Assembly: GCF_019703515.2 (NCBI RefSeq)
Contig: NC_059359.1
Location: 3,292,001 to 3,356,000, forward strand
Origin: Myxocyprinus asiaticus
Taxonomy: Eukaryota > Chordata > Actinopteri > Cypriniformes > Catostomidae
Direction of reading: 5' to 3'
Length of the DNA stretch: 64,000 bases
Position 1 is the first letter of the stretch; each line of letters begins with the position of its first letter. The notes beneath the pieces are model-generated. The model did no database searches and was not told the origin of the DNA. It saw nothing but the letters and a program-made list of their open reading frames with translations. The position numbers and the translations under genes are program-made. Below, piece after piece: positions 36,501-49,509 of the stretch.

Positions 36501-39500
36501 AGATATACTTCATGAGAAATAGTATGACGTATGACGTCCATAAAGATTGTTTTTGCGTTCGTTTCGGTGGTTTGGAACAGCTCGCCTTGGCAAACTTTTA
36601 GAAAACTTCTAACCGGCTGCTAAACACCTTCTTACTGCCATCGGTTCATGTCGTCGGTAGGTGTGACCTGAAGCTCCACCTACTACTTTGTTTACATTTT
36701 TCAGTCAGTATTCAACATGAACACACCTGCGTGCAAGAACATGTTGTGTGATTTTTGTTTTTTGTTTTGTTTAATTAGTCTACAAAAGGAATCAATTATA
36801 CTCAAATACTCTCAAGTGCCCATTCACTCTTGCCATCTGCAGCGAAAGCCATTCACACATCTGCCCAAAGTAAAAGATTCCTGTCATAATTTTGTCGGTA
36901 TTTTGCACATTATTACACGTTTATACACCCATCTTTGCAGTTGTATCAATGTGATCATAAATTAAAATAACATTATGGCCACATATAGCGTGTTATGCAA
37001 AAACTAAATATTCAAGTGTATGAATCAGATTAGAGGACTGGAACTAGCTCTTGTATAAATATTTTTTTACTGACCAAAAACTGTTAACCTAAAATGTGTG
37101 CATGTAGTAAAATGAAAATTAATTCATTTTATTAAACTCAAAAATATGACTTAACCTGACTGAATCAGCCTCAATACATTGTTAACCAACAGAACAAATT
37201 TTATGGGTTAAATCATGAATGAAGAGCAAGTAAACACTGCAGGTTACCACTTTTTACAGTGTATGTAATACAATCACAACTAACCCTAATGGTCTTTTGA
37301 TTGTAGATAAAGATGTGTGGAGAATATCTGCCATCTGTGGTACTGTAAAACTTCAAGACCTCTGAAATGACAGCTGACTCCGAATAATGGCAGAAGATGG
37401 TGCACCTTATGATCCACTACTAATCAATGGCGGTCGATACCCAGATCCGTCTGAAGAAATATTATTCTGCTATGCTTTGTTTTAGTCTATTGAGTAAGTA
37501 GCAAAGCAAACTAAACAATTATTCCATGAACTATACGATTTTTGAAAGATATTATGATTGTCTCAATAATTACTATTCAGAACCCCAACAATTAAAGCTT
37601 TTTTATTTTAATCTTTGAATGAGTTTCATTTCAGTGTGATGTCATTTTCCTTCATGTGCTCTCCTGTCTAAATTCTGAAGCATCTGAATAAACTCTGTTA
37701 TCCCATGGATTATTTAATCTGCAGCCTGAGCATTTATAAACCTCCCCCTTGCCCACTCCAGACTCCTATACATGGTTACAATTCTGAAAATGTAAAAATA
37801 GTTATGAGAATGAGTACATCAATGCTTTTCCAATCCTTGCAACACACACACACACAACTTGTCAGGAGTTTGGAATCACTAAGAATGTTTTTTCACGTTT
37901 TGAAAGAATTTGCTACTTTGGTTAGCTTGCAAAATTTGTGAAAACCAATAGCCATCTTAGATAGTCACCCAGCTGTTAAACTTGAACTCAAACCCTGAGT
38001 CAAATTCTGTGTGAGTAGTTGAATAAACAGTTCTGGACAGCGGAGACAAAATCCTGAACTATTAAGTGATGACAGAAGGACAGAAGGACATCAGGTCCTG
38101 GATTATCTGTCAACAAAAGTCAGGTGCAGTCATTTAATGTGCGTTTGCACTGTGAAACAAAATAAATCGTTGCCGTTAATGATTTGAATCCTCCGACTTG
38201 CCGTAGATACCTCAAACGCGATAGTGGAGGAGTTATGTACATGAGCAAATGAATTCGCTAATTAAGTTACGTGAGGCGCTAAAATAACACACGTTAACTT
38301 AACGCGCGACGGCGTACGGCGTTTATGTAACGCCTAACGCCGTTTACTTAACGCCTTACGGCGTTTGGAAAATGGCGTTTCAAAACTTAATACGGCGATA
38401 CAAAACACGTGAATTCTGACCCTCTTGGCTTCCATAAGCCTCTGCTGGGTGCGCACATCAAAACGCTTCACGCGCTCTTCCGGACAGGAGCTGATCTTGT
38501 TGACGTCTGAGGTGCGGCTCAGTGAGTCTCAAAGTTAAACTGAATGACACACAAATGAAATGGTGTTCATGGCATGTATATATTCCCTTAAAATTCAATT
38601 TGGGCATTACGATGTGAAGTGCATAAAAATCGTGGTTCTCTCAAAAAATCGGGGTTAACAAATAACCGCGATCAGACGATTATTTAATAACCGTGACAGG
38701 CCTAATGGTCCCAAAATAGGCTCAGTTTCTTTATGCAAAATGTAATTTTGGGGGAAAATATATAATCTGGACATTCGCCACACACACACGCACACACAAA
38801 AAGACTGATTTAATGAGTAATTACGCATTCTCGTCTTTAAAATTAAGGTTTCATTGGAAAATAATTAATCCTTGTTGTATGTCATCCATATTTGATCTAT
38901 AATACGAAGCAGGAAAAAAAAAAAAAAATCCTCCACACATATACACACACACAAAATCACTTTAACAGGAATAGGGCATACGCAGGCATACACCATATGC
39001 CCACCTATCTTTCTTAGGATTTTGCCCACTAGAGCATGTGAGCGGAGCATAGTGAGGAGCGGAGCGATCAGAATTTAACTGGAGCAAGGAGCGCGTTTCA
39101 CGAGACTGCGCTCCGGCCACTGACAAGGCACTCATTTTCCGCTCCAAACAGAATGCGCTACATTTTGCATGTGGCCACATTGTGTGTGTTGGTGGCTGTA
39201 TTAGGTCCAAGATTTTAAACAGAGTGGATTGTTAGAGATGAGGCAGTGTTTAAACTCGGTGTGACTCACAAGCTGATGGTGACAGGTGCCGATTCCAACA
39301 ACAGACTACAGTGAGGTGAGAGCGCAGAGGCAGTTCAAAACACAGATTTGTTTCCCAGACATACGTCTGTAAAGTAAAATAATTTTATTAGGCTACCACG
39401 GACGTCTGTAAGGTTTACTGTCGAATCGCATGGGATAAGGGATGTCTGTATAAATCACAGAGATGAAAGTGTCGACTGCATTTACACACTGCTGTCACGC

Positions 39501-39560
39501 ATAACTGACCCATCAGAAAATGTATGCTATTTAGCTGTGCTGATTAATGATGAAGTAAGT
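36501..39560. other. Non-coding, repeat debris
   Basis: No exon supported. Short CA runs lie at 37,843, 38,777 and 38,940. A block with gagcggagc repeats near 39,040-39,145 looks like a transposon terminus. A CG-rich palindromic patch is listed separately. Confidence 0.5.
38285..38400. repeat. CG-rich inverted repeat cluster (acggcgt/acgccg)
   Basis: Within about 110 bp the motif acggcgt and its complement recur at least six times (gacggcgtacggcgttt, aacgcctaacgccgttt, aacgccttacggcgttt). The surroundings are AT-rich. It can fold into several hairpins. Confidence 0.7.
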
Positions 39561-40484
39561 ATTAAAGGGGTCATGGCATGAGGAATCTAATTTTCCTTGA
39601 TCTTTTGACATATAAGAGGTCATTGTACTATAAAAGCATCAGTTTCAGAACTTCCTCCTTAATACAAAAAGAGCATTTATTTAACCCAAGCTGCAAAAAC
39701 GGCTCGTTTGGAATTCATGGAACTTGTGACGTCACAAGGACCAAATACATCTGCAACACCTAATTTCCATCATTGCACACTTGGCCCCACACACTGGTTC
39801 TCGTCAGTCACACAGTTGAAGTGGAGAGAGACGGGGCCTGTCACAGACATGCATATCTCAGGCCACTTTAAAAGATGCGGTGTCAAGTTACAACCCTGAA
39901 GAGGAGAAGCTCTCCATCATGGAATGCGTTCTTTCACCCATCTGCACTATTTTTATTTGTTGGTATATGAAAACATGAAGGAATGATACTGGAAACTGGA
40001 TGTGGATGTGTCTTCAATGTATTTTAGAGTGGATTTTATGTTCGGCTCATACCAATACAATGTAATCTTTGCAAAGGAACTGTTATTGAAGGATGGGGCA
40101 GTTAAAACACTTTGACGTGATCACAAAAACCGTGAGTAAACTGTTTAATTCATAAATATTTCATATGTCATGACTGTGTAATAGTTTATAGTGCTGACAT
40201 CCTGTTTACACCAGGCTCGTTGACACAAACTTTCTAAACCGTTTATTTGTGTTGTTGGCAGTAGTAGCGCAACCGCGTGCAGCGCAAAATGGAAAGGGAC
40301 ATCTGTTTACTGTCGGAGCAAGGAGACGCACCACAATAGACGCGCCACAACGGATGCTTCCATGGTAGACAGCATCATTGATTATAATGGGTTCTATTGC
40401 TTTTGACGCGACACGACTCGCATCCAGTGTAGACGGTGTGAGTGTTAACAGTTGTGCTTGAGATGAACAGTTTAATATATTCAA
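39561..40484. other. Non-coding, with a MITE-like block
   Basis: Starts with aaaggggtcatggcatg, a common fish repeat end. No coding frame is supported. The right limit is not clear. Confidence 0.45.
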
Positions 40485-40828
40485 TTTTTTTTATTTTTTT
40501 TATCCCCTTTTCTCCCCAATTTGGAATGCCCAATTCACACTACTTAGTAGGTCCTCGTGGTGGCGCGGTTACTCACCTCAATCCGGGTGACAAAGGACAA
40601 GTCTCAATTGCCTCTGCTTTTGAGACAGTCAATCCACGCATCTTATCACATGACTCGTTGTGCATGACACCGCGGAGATTCACAGCATGCGGAGACTCAT
40701 GCTACTCTCCACGATCCACACACAACTTACCACATGCCCCATTGAAAACCACTAATCACGACCACGAGGAGGTTACCCCATGTGACTCTACCCTCCCTAG
40801 CAACTGGGCCAATTTGGTTGCTTAGGAG
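40485..40828 (-). mobile_element. SINE-like retroposon, minus orientation
   Basis: Reverse-complement copy of 29,661-29,990. It starts with a T-rich tract (the tail) and ends with ccaatttggttgcttaggag. The two copies are several percent or more apart. Confidence 0.65.
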
Positions 40829-41559
40829 AGTAATTTTCATAGTAGCCTAATGAAAGGAACATTAATATGACCTACAAATTTAAATACATAAATTCACAGT
40901 ATGCCCACCTCTTTAGACACTACTACACCACTGGGTACAGCAGAGAAAAATCCACCAGTCAGAGAACCGTGGCCAACCAAGCCCGCGAAACGTGCCTCAG
41001 AGCGACCGCGTGAACCCATGACGCACTGTGAATGATGTAATCGAGTCGTCTCCCTTCACCATTAAACCACTTATATATTTGTACATATCGAATATTTTGC
41101 AATAAACATAAAATATATTGTTTCTATGCAACCTAAAATCAATAGTTTTATATATTCCTATCATTTTTTTATTCAATGACATCATTCGCAGTGCTTCATG
41201 GGATTGTAGTCCATGCCCCCCTGAAAGACAGTAAGTACACAGCCTTGTTCCTTTGCCTTTATGTCCGATTTTCAAATGCTTTTTTGCCTTAAAACAAAGC
41301 TTGTGAGGTTTTTATTCATGTCGGAGCTGGTTGATTTGGATCATGGCCTACAACTCTTTTATGAAGGATTTTTTAAGTCTATGGAAGAAATAAATGGGGA
41401 AAATACTTCCCTGGGGAACTCAGATGGCTGAAAAGTGGGCAAGCACTATTGCGCTCTATATAGAGTGATTAGTCACATGACATTTATGGCTCAAATGATT
41501 GGCTTAAAAGCAATTGTTTCTGGAACTGATTCTCCATGAAGCAGTTGCCCATTATGCAC

Positions 41560-41713
41560 CCACATTATCACCATTCGCTTGCATTGTAGGACATACAGAG
41601 TAGAAATATTCTTCTAAAAATCTTTGTTTGTGTTCAGCAGAAGAAAGAAAGTGGCATGAAAGTGAGTAAATGATGAGAGAATTTTCATTTTTGGGTGTAT
41701 TATTCCTTTAAGT
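41560..41713. mobile_element. MITE right end (gggatagttcaccc family)
   Basis: gtgttcagcagaagaaagaa and gtgagtaaatgatgagagaa match the right arm of the serpin intron MITE. It ends near tattcctttaag. The left arm is not seen. Confidence 0.65.
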
Positions 41714-41812
41714 TGGAAATCTGACTTCAGGCGCCCTTTTGTTGACTTTTGCAAGGATGAAGTTGGACATTCCGAATTTCTATGTTGAATGGACCAGCAT
41801 AATAATACTCAC

Positions 41813-44800
41813 TGATCTGCTGCAGGCTGGTTCTCGGCCTCCAGATGTTGGTGCTCATCTTTGTTAAAGAGGGTTGAAACACTCTTCCAGCCCTTCGCCC
41901 CAGCTCCCTGCATCTGAGGAGGAATAATATGCACAGAGACGCACTGCTGGATCTGTCTCACACTGACAAAAATCTGTCTGTATATATATATATTTATACA
42001 GGTGCATCTCAATAAATTAGAATGGCGTGGAAAAGTTCATTTATTTCAGTAATTCAACTCAAATTGTGAAACTCGTGTATTAAATAAATTCAATGCACAC
42101 AGACTGAAGTAGTTTAAGTCTTTGGTTCTTTTAATTGTGATGATTTTGGCTCACAATGAACAAAAACCCACCAATTCACTATCTCAAAAAATTAGAATAT
42201 GGTGACATGCCAATCTGCTAATCAACTCAAAACACCTGCAAAGTTTCCTGAGCCTTCAAAATGGTCTCTCAGTTTGGTTCACTAGGCTACACAATCATGG
42301 GGAAGACTGCTGATCTGACAGTTGTCCAGAAGACAATCATTGACACCCTTCACAAGGAGGGTAAGCCATAAACATTCATTGCCAAAGAAGCTGGCTGTTC
42401 ACAGAGTGCTGTATCCAAGCATGTTAACAGAAAGTTGAGTGGAAGGAAAAAGTGTGGAAGAAAAAGATGCACAACCAACCGAGAGAACTGCAGCCTTATG
42501 AGGATTGTCAAGCAAAATCGATTCAAGAATTTGGGTGAACTTCACAAGGAATGGACTGAGGCTGGGGTCAAGGCATCAAGAGCCACCACACACAGACGTG
42601 TCAAGGAATTTGGCTACAGTTGTCGTATTCCTCTTGTTAAGCCACTCCTGAACCACAGACAACGTCAGAGGCGTCTTACCTGGGCTAAGGAGAAGAAGAA
42701 CTGGACTGTTGCCCAGTGGTCCAAAGTCCTCTTTTCAGATGAGAGCAAGTTTTGTATTTCATTTGGAAACCAAGGTCCTAGAGTCTGGAGGAAGGGTGGA
42801 GAAGCTCATAGCCCAAGTTGCTTGAAGTCCAGTGTTAAGTTTCCACAGTCTGTGATGATTTGGGGTGCAATGTCATCTGCTGGTGTTGGTCCATTGTGTT
42901 TTTTGAAAACCAAAGTCACTGCACTCGTTTACCAAGAAATTTTGGAGCACTTCATGCTTCCTTTTGCTGAAAGATGCTGATTTCATTTCCCAGCAGGATT
43001 TGGCACCTGCCCACACTGCCAAAAGCACCAAAAGTTGGTTAAATGACCATGGTGTTGGTGTGCTTGACAGGCCAACAAACTCACCAGACCTGAACCCCAT
43101 AGAGAATCTATGGGGTATTGTCAAGAGGAAAATGAGAAACAAGAGACCAAAAAATGCAGATGAGCTGAAGGCCACTGTCAAAGAAACCTGGGCTTCCATA
43201 CCACCTCAGCAGTGCCACAAACTGATCACCTACATGCCACGCCGAATTGAGGCAGTAATTAAAGCAAAAGGAGCCCCTACCAAGTATTGAGTACATATAC
43301 AGTAAATGAACATACTTTCCAGAAGGCCAGCAATTCACTAAAAATGTTTTTTTTATTGGTCTTATGATGTATTCTAATTTTTTGAGATAGTGAATTGGTG
43401 GGTTTTTGTTAAATGTGAGCCAAAATCATCACAATTAAAAGAACCAAAGACTTAAACTACTTCAGTCTGTGTGCATTGAATTTATTTAATACACGAGTTT
43501 CACAATTTGAGTTGAATTACTGAAATAAATGAACTTTTCCACGACATTCTAATTTATTGAGATGCACCTGTATATGTGAACTACTTCTATACATGTGCTT
43601 GAAGCACACTTTTTACAAGTGAAAGATGCTTACTCTCTTGGCCAGCTGTGACATTGCACTGGGTCCTTCATCGGACTGGATAGGCGTCATATCTTCGGCT
43701 ATTTCACCGACCTTCACAGACAAACATTAATAGACAAATTATCTTCAACTTTTGTAGTAGACAGATAAACTACATACAACTCCAGCTGACCAACATTAAC
43801 ATTTTGTCTCCCTCTTGGGGTTTTTAGTGATACTACATCAAGATCCTTTCAATGAGAATGTCAACAGGGTGTGTGAGGGTATCTGACTCGAGCTCAGTTT
43901 AATACTATTATATGCATAATATCTTTAATACATTATATACAATTCAAGTAATTATGTCACATACATATGTTAAGCTATACTCTTATAGTTCTCAACTGAA
44001 TGTTTGTATTATTCTTATTTTAAGTCACTTTGGATAAAAGCTCATCTGTTAAAGGAATATTCCAGGTTCAGTACAAGTTAAGCTCAAACGACACCATGTG
44101 TGGCATGATTTTGATTCCAACAAAAGTCATTTCGACTCGTTCCTCCTTTTCTTAAAAAAAAAAAGCAAAAATCTAAGTTACAGGCATTTACAATGGAAGT
44201 CAATGTGGCCAATTTTTGGAGGGTTTAAAAGCAGAAATGTGAAGCTTATAATTTTATAAAAGCACTTTAATTCTTCTATTAAAACTCATGTGTTACTTTA
44301 GCTGTAAAGTTGTTTAAATCATTTTTACAGTCATTGTAGGGTTTTAGGGTTTGTTGACCACATCGTCATGGCTCTGAAGTTGTAAAATTGGATAAAGCTT
44401 TACACAGAAAAAGGTTAGTAAGTGATTTTGTCACACTAAAATCATGATAACACATATTGTTGTGGCGTTTACATACGTTTTACAAGGTTTGCATATTGGC
44501 CCCATTCCCTTCCATTGTAAGTGTCTTGCTGAAACCCAGATTTTTGCTTTTTTTTTTTAAAGAAAAGAATGGGCAAGTCAAAATAAATTGTGGTAATCAG
44601 TATTATGGCACAAATGCTGTCGATTGAGCTTAACTTGTACTGAACCTGGAATATTCCTTCAAGCCGATAAATGTAAATGTAATACAATGAATACAATTTT
44701 AATTTAAAGTTTTTAAATGAGCTTGGAGCAACTCGAGGAATAGTCACAATATTCATTCACCAAAAATTCAAACTAACTATACACTGCAAGAATGTATAGG

Positions 44801-46294
44801 CCTATAAGAATTATTCAACACTTGTCAGTGCCTGATTCATACTATCATACATTTGCAACATGCATCCAGTGTTTATCTTGAATGAGAAATTTTGGCTGGT
44901 TTATTTGCCTTAATCTTTTGGCAACATAATATGTTATAGCAGGCTATGGAAACTATGCAAGCTCACTGGTAAAAGAGAAGCCAAACAGATAGGCGAGAAA
45001 TATGGGGAATCAGCCAACAAGTCGAACACACCCTGATGGTAATATCTGCCTTGAATTAATCACTGGAATGTCATCCTGCTGTAGAGTCGAGATCCAGTTA
45101 CAGAGCCTTTGAAAAGTGGGTCAAGTTTCCACTTAAAAGATTATTGAAAGTATTTGAATGCATCCTGAAACTCTTTGATAAACATAAGCTGTAGCCACTC
45201 GACATAGTCAGGAATAAAGGAACAAAAGCAGCTTTCCTTTATTTAGAATTTATTTTAATGCACTTAAAACATTTATTAAAAAAAGATTTCATGACATTAT
45301 TTAATGAGTAAAATTGTATCTCTTCTTTAAAATGGATTTGTATTCATAGTACTAAATGCATGCGATCACATGCTCATGGGCCAATGGAATGTCTTCAGGT
45401 ATTTCTGTGATAATCCAACTATTTTCACAAGAATCAAATGAGATCTTGCTGCATAAGCTGAAATCCGTACATGCTTTTTAGATTTTTATTTAATTAAGTT
45501 CTTATTGGATAATGAATGTTGAGTCATTTTTATCAGACCCTTACTTATATTGTGTTCAAGTAATGTATTGCTACTGTACAGTAACAGGAAATCCCACAGT
45601 GGGAGCTATGAGAGTTTTGAAATACTGAATTTTCATCCTATTGGTTATCATACTCGTCCTATTGAGAGCTGTATGACTTCTACAAAGATCTAGACTTTGT
45701 TTTGTATTACAATGGAATTTCCCGATAGCATCTTTTCCAATTGGTTCCAAATATTGTAGAATATTGTACTGCATAAGATCTTTGTCTCAACATTTTACAC
45801 AACTGATATTTCAATCGTAAAATTGTTTATTATTAGTATTATTTTTATTATTTCAATAAGCTGATTCATGCAGAGCATAAACTGTTCACTGCAAATGCCA
45901 ACACTGAGTTTTAAAGGTTATTTACTGATGTGTTGGAACAGCTGACATGCAATATTCCATTTCTATTTTAAAAAGCATTTTGCTCATTTTTATTATCATA
46001 ATTATTTTCCATACAGCTTTCATGAGCTTATAAAGGTAAAAGGTGATTAAAATGATGAAGAACTTCAAACAAGTGGTGACCAGTTGCACAATATTCACCT
46101 CCCTTATTTAGATTTTTAACCAAAATGTAGATGTTGATTTTTAACATGAACATGTTATGCACCAACTATACCCCCATACTGATCCATTACAGTACAAGAT
46201 TTGGTTGATTTACCTCTTCCACTGGCTCTTCCTCCATGTCTGGATTGAGAGTCTTCATCACTTTACTCTTATAGACTTTCCACAGCGGATTCAT
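41813..46294 (-). CDS. Conserved protein, N-terminal three exons (C1orf232-like, tentative)
   Basis: Three minus-strand coding exons: 46,214-46,294 (ATG at 46,292-46,294, 27 codons, donor gag|gtaaat), 43,634-43,711 (26 codons, donor aga|gtaagc) and 41,813-41,913 (33 codons plus 2 bases, donor ca|gtgagt). Phases agree throughout. The 86 residues seen begin MNPLWKVYKSKVMKTLNP, followed by an acidic stretch, then SAMSQLAKRMQGAGAKGWKS and VSTLFNKDEH. This resembles the N-terminus of vertebrate C1orf232, as recalled from memory. Function is unknown. The following exon, expected to begin in phase 2, was not found before 33 kb, so the gene is incomplete here or its 3' part is displaced. Intron 2 is almost filled by a Tc1 element. 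Confidence 0.7.
41999..43570 (+). mobile_element. Tc1/mariner transposon (copy at 42 kb)
   Basis: Same family as 2,446-4,020: identical terminal 20 bp, flanking TA at 41,997-41,998 and 43,571-43,572, length 1,572 bp. It sits inside intron 2 of the minus-strand C1orf232-like gene, in the opposite sense. Confidence 0.93.
42261..43290 (+). pseudogene. Tc1-like transposase with stop and frameshift
   Basis: Starts at the same ATG as the 2.7-kb copy. A TAA codon replaces Gln at about 42,368. An 11-bp deletion near 42,970 shifts the frame between the two catalytic Asp motifs. The C-terminal end, lost in the other copy, is intact here. FSDESKF, SQQDLAPAHT and SPDLNPIENLW are all still readable, in two frames. 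Confidence 0.9.
44051..44661. mobile_element. MITE, complete (ggaatattcc family)
   Basis: Inverted arms of about 36 bp, aaaggaatattccaggttca at the left and its complement at the right. They continue with weaker pairing into aagcaaaaatct / agatttttgctt. 611 bp with no coding capacity. It lies in intron 1 of the C1orf232-like gene. Confidence 0.85.
44662..46213. other. Rest of intron 1 of the C1orf232-like gene
   Basis: AT-rich sequence with nothing else recognised. Confidence 0.5.
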
Positions 46295-47033
46295 GACTGA
46301 CACCTTCAAAAATCCTTAGATACGTCAAACAATCATAAAAAAAAAGACTCTTATGCCACCAGCAACAAACTCCTGGCGTTAGTTTGGATCTAAAAACCTT
46401 CAACAATATTCCTGTTCCATCCGTAAACGTGTAATGCACAAAATACAGATCATCCAATATGATGAAAATTAATGTTTCTTCATTGTCTTTCTACTGTCTC
46501 TTTGAATAAAGAAAAACTCTGGAAGGCTGCTTGTCGAGTCCTTGATTTCAGTGTCAACAAGATGAAAGAGACAAATGCATAGTGACACGGTTCAGAAGCC
46601 CAGCATCGGCTACCTGGAAACAGGTATGAGTTTCCTACTGAATATTTCAGGTTTCGCCAATAGTTGAAACTTCATTGTTAGTTCATTTAAGCAGAGCAGG
46701 CCGTGTAACATTAACCCCAAACAACATATATACATGGCATGTTTCAGTGGCCAATAAGGTCAGTCACTGAAGATCTTTGATAGTGCCCATTGTTTACTAT
46801 ATTGTACAATGTATACTATAATTATTGCAACGATAAAGCCACAACAGGTCTCGTTCTGACAGTGAAAAAGCAATTCAAGATAATGTCATTAAAAATTTTC
46901 TTTTATGTTTGGGTGAATCTCATGAAACTTGTCAAGAACATGTCAAAGTCATATTTCACCCTAAAACCAAAAGAGAAAAATAAGAAATGTAATTTTTCTT
47001 AAATAAATTGAAGCCTACTTTAGGACCATTAAC
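46295..47033. other. 5' flank of the C1orf232-like gene
   Basis: Should hold the 5' UTR and promoter (minus strand). No clear TATA box or CpG-rich block was found. Confidence 0.45.
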
Positions 47034-47348
47034 GTCCTGGTTACTTTTGTAACCTCCATTCCCTGATGGAGGGAACGTGACATTGTGTCAATGTAGTGAC
47101 ACTAGGGGTCACCCTTCGGAGCCCCAAACACCTCTGATCTTTGAGAAAAGGAATTTGGAATTTGCATGCCACTCCCCCGGACATACGGGTATAAAAGAAG
47201 TTGGCTCGCAACCACTCATTCAGGTTTTGTGCTGAGGAGCTGAGACGAGGTCCCGGCCATTTCAGCGGGTAGTTCAGTGTTGTGGCAGGAGGGACACAAT
47301 GTCTCATTCCCTCCATCAGGGAATGGAGGTTACGAAAGTAACCAGGAC
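47034..47348. mobile_element. Inverted-repeat fragment built of DIRS ends
   Basis: The outer arms pair over about 45 bp (cctggttacttttgtaacctcc and ccattccctgatggaggga at the left, complement at the right). The interior, read on the minus strand, is DIRS 5' sequence, with gggtataaaag on the plus strand at about 47,189. It sits directly against the left terminal repeat of element B, in the opposite orientation. Confidence 0.65.
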
Positions 47349-47976
47349 GTTTCCTATCTGTCACGCACTCAACGTTGTGTCGATGTAGTGACACTAGGGG
47401 TCCTTATACGAAATGCCACAACTAGCTGAACTGTGTTACATGGACTGACGGTGCGAGACGGGCAAATCATTACGTGCCTCGTAGCCAGCGCAACTGGCCG
47501 TCACATAATCTCTCCCAACGCTCCTACGAGCGTTGTGCGGTCCCCCGCACCTCGGGGACAAGTCGACTGCCCAAAAATGGGGACAGGCTGCCTCAGCCGT
47601 GGCCTCTTCTCTTTTTTCTCCCCAAAAAAGAGTAGAAATCGATCAGCTGGGGGCCATAAGTGTCCGTGTCGGGGGGTGTCCCTCCAAGGGGAAGACACTA
47701 CGGAGACCACACCCTGCCCGGAGGGGAGGTAACTGTGTGGAAATACGTCACATGGTCTTACCGAGTTTTATCGGCAGTGTCGCATGTGGAGGAGTCCCCG
47801 TGGTATGTCCTACCCAGAGGGGATGGAGCTCTACAGACACAGCGACCGGTGGCAGAGGGGACTCTGCCCAAGGAAGACGCAGGTTTACCAACAGGGAAAC
47901 CGTCTCGTGGAAGATACATCACACAGGGTTACAGACAGCCAGCGCATGTGGAGCACCTATCCCAGTACAGGGCCTA

Positions 47977-49509
47977 CTAGCACACATACTGGGCCAGCAT
48001 CGAGTTTCTCTGCGAACTCACCCACCACAGGGCTAAGGAAGAAACGACATCCAGGGTACATGGTCGTGAACATGGCTGGAGGGTAAAAAGCGCACGTCTC
48101 CCCCTCCAGGAGGGGAAAGGTGCTATGTGCAAGCGGTACACCTGGCCAGTTATCCCACAAACATACCTGTTCGTACCTGACAACACACGGGACAAAACAG
48201 GCTCAACCCGGAAATTGTAGAACCTCGCGAAGGTATTGGGTGTTGCCCAGCCCGCTGCTCTACAGATGTCTGCTAAAGAGGCGCCCTTGGTCAGGGCCCA
48301 GTAGGCCGCCACACTCCTGGTAGAGTGTGCTCATAGCCCCAAGGGGCTATTGGCGTGATATGCCAAAGCGATGGCGTCAATGACCCAGTGGGCGATCCTC
48401 TGTTTGGAGACAGCACTCCCTTTCTGCTGTCTTCCAAAGCAGACAAAGAGCTGCTCAGAGCATCTAAAGCTCTGTGTGTGATCCAAATAGATGTGCAAAG
48501 CGCGCATCGGACACAGAAACGACAAGGCTGTGTCTGCCTCCTCCTGGGGAAGCGCTTGCTGGTTCACCACCTGATCCCAAAACGGGGTCGTGGGAACCTT
48601 GGGCACATAGCCCGGTCAGGGTCTCAGGACCACGTGAGAGTATTCCAGACTAAACTCCAGGCACATGTCGCTGACAGAGAATGCCTGCAGGTCCCCTACC
48701 GTCTTGATGGATGTGAGTTTCTTCAAAGAGACTGCCTTTAGCTCAACTGACTCCAGGGGCTCAAACGGGGCTCCCCGCAGGCCCCGTAGGACCACGGAGA
48801 GATTCCATGAGAGAATGAGGCACGGTCTGGGAGGATTCAGCCTCCTTGCGCCTCTAAGGAACCTGATGATCAGGTCGTGCTTCCCGAGAGACTTACCATC
48901 AACTGCATCGTGGTGCGCCGCTATAGCAGCCACGTACACCTTCAAGAAGGAAAGCACCGACCCGACTGCACATCTCTGGGGGTCTTCGTGTCGGGAAGAA
49001 CACCACTTAGCGAACAGATGCCACTTCAAGGCATACAGGCGCCTCGTAGAGGGAGCCCAAGCCTGAGTGATGAGGCCACTTTGGTCTTCCGCGTTCCGTC
49101 CAGGGGCCAGACATGGAGATTTCAGAGGTCTGGTCGTGGGTGCCAGATGGTGCCCCGTCCCTGAGAAAGAAGGTCTTTCCTCAGGGGGATTCGCCAAGTG
49201 GGGGTTGTCGCGAGGAGTGTGAGGTCCGAGAACCAAGTCTGGGTTTGCCAGTAGGGTGCTACTAGGATGACCTGCTCCTCGTCCTCCCTGACCTTGCACA
49301 GGGTCTGTGCAAGTAGGCTCACTGGGGGGGACATATACTTGCATAGCCCCTAGGGCCAGCTGTGTGCCAGCGCATCTGTGCTGAGGGAAGCCTTGGTCAG
49401 GGCATACCAGAGCGGGCAGTGGGAGAATTCCCAGGAAGCGAACAGGTCTACCTGCGCTTGACTGAATCGACTCCAAATCAGCTGGACCACCTGGGGGTGG
49501 ATTCTCCAC
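47977..49509 (-). pseudogene. DIRS tyrosine recombinase and linker (element B)
   Basis: The linker and core-binding part (48,616-49,509) reads PSTRRLYALKWHLFAKW and LKVYVAAIAAHHD. Catalytic pieces follow in other frames: RQQKGSAVSKQR (48,331-48,606), the HSTR box near 48,310, and the C-terminal ADICRAAGWATPNTFARFY with the candidate nucleophile Tyr near 48,245. The first catalytic Arg, present in element C as TSIKRV, reads TSIKTV. Frameshifts and this loss make it inactive. Confidence 0.8.
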
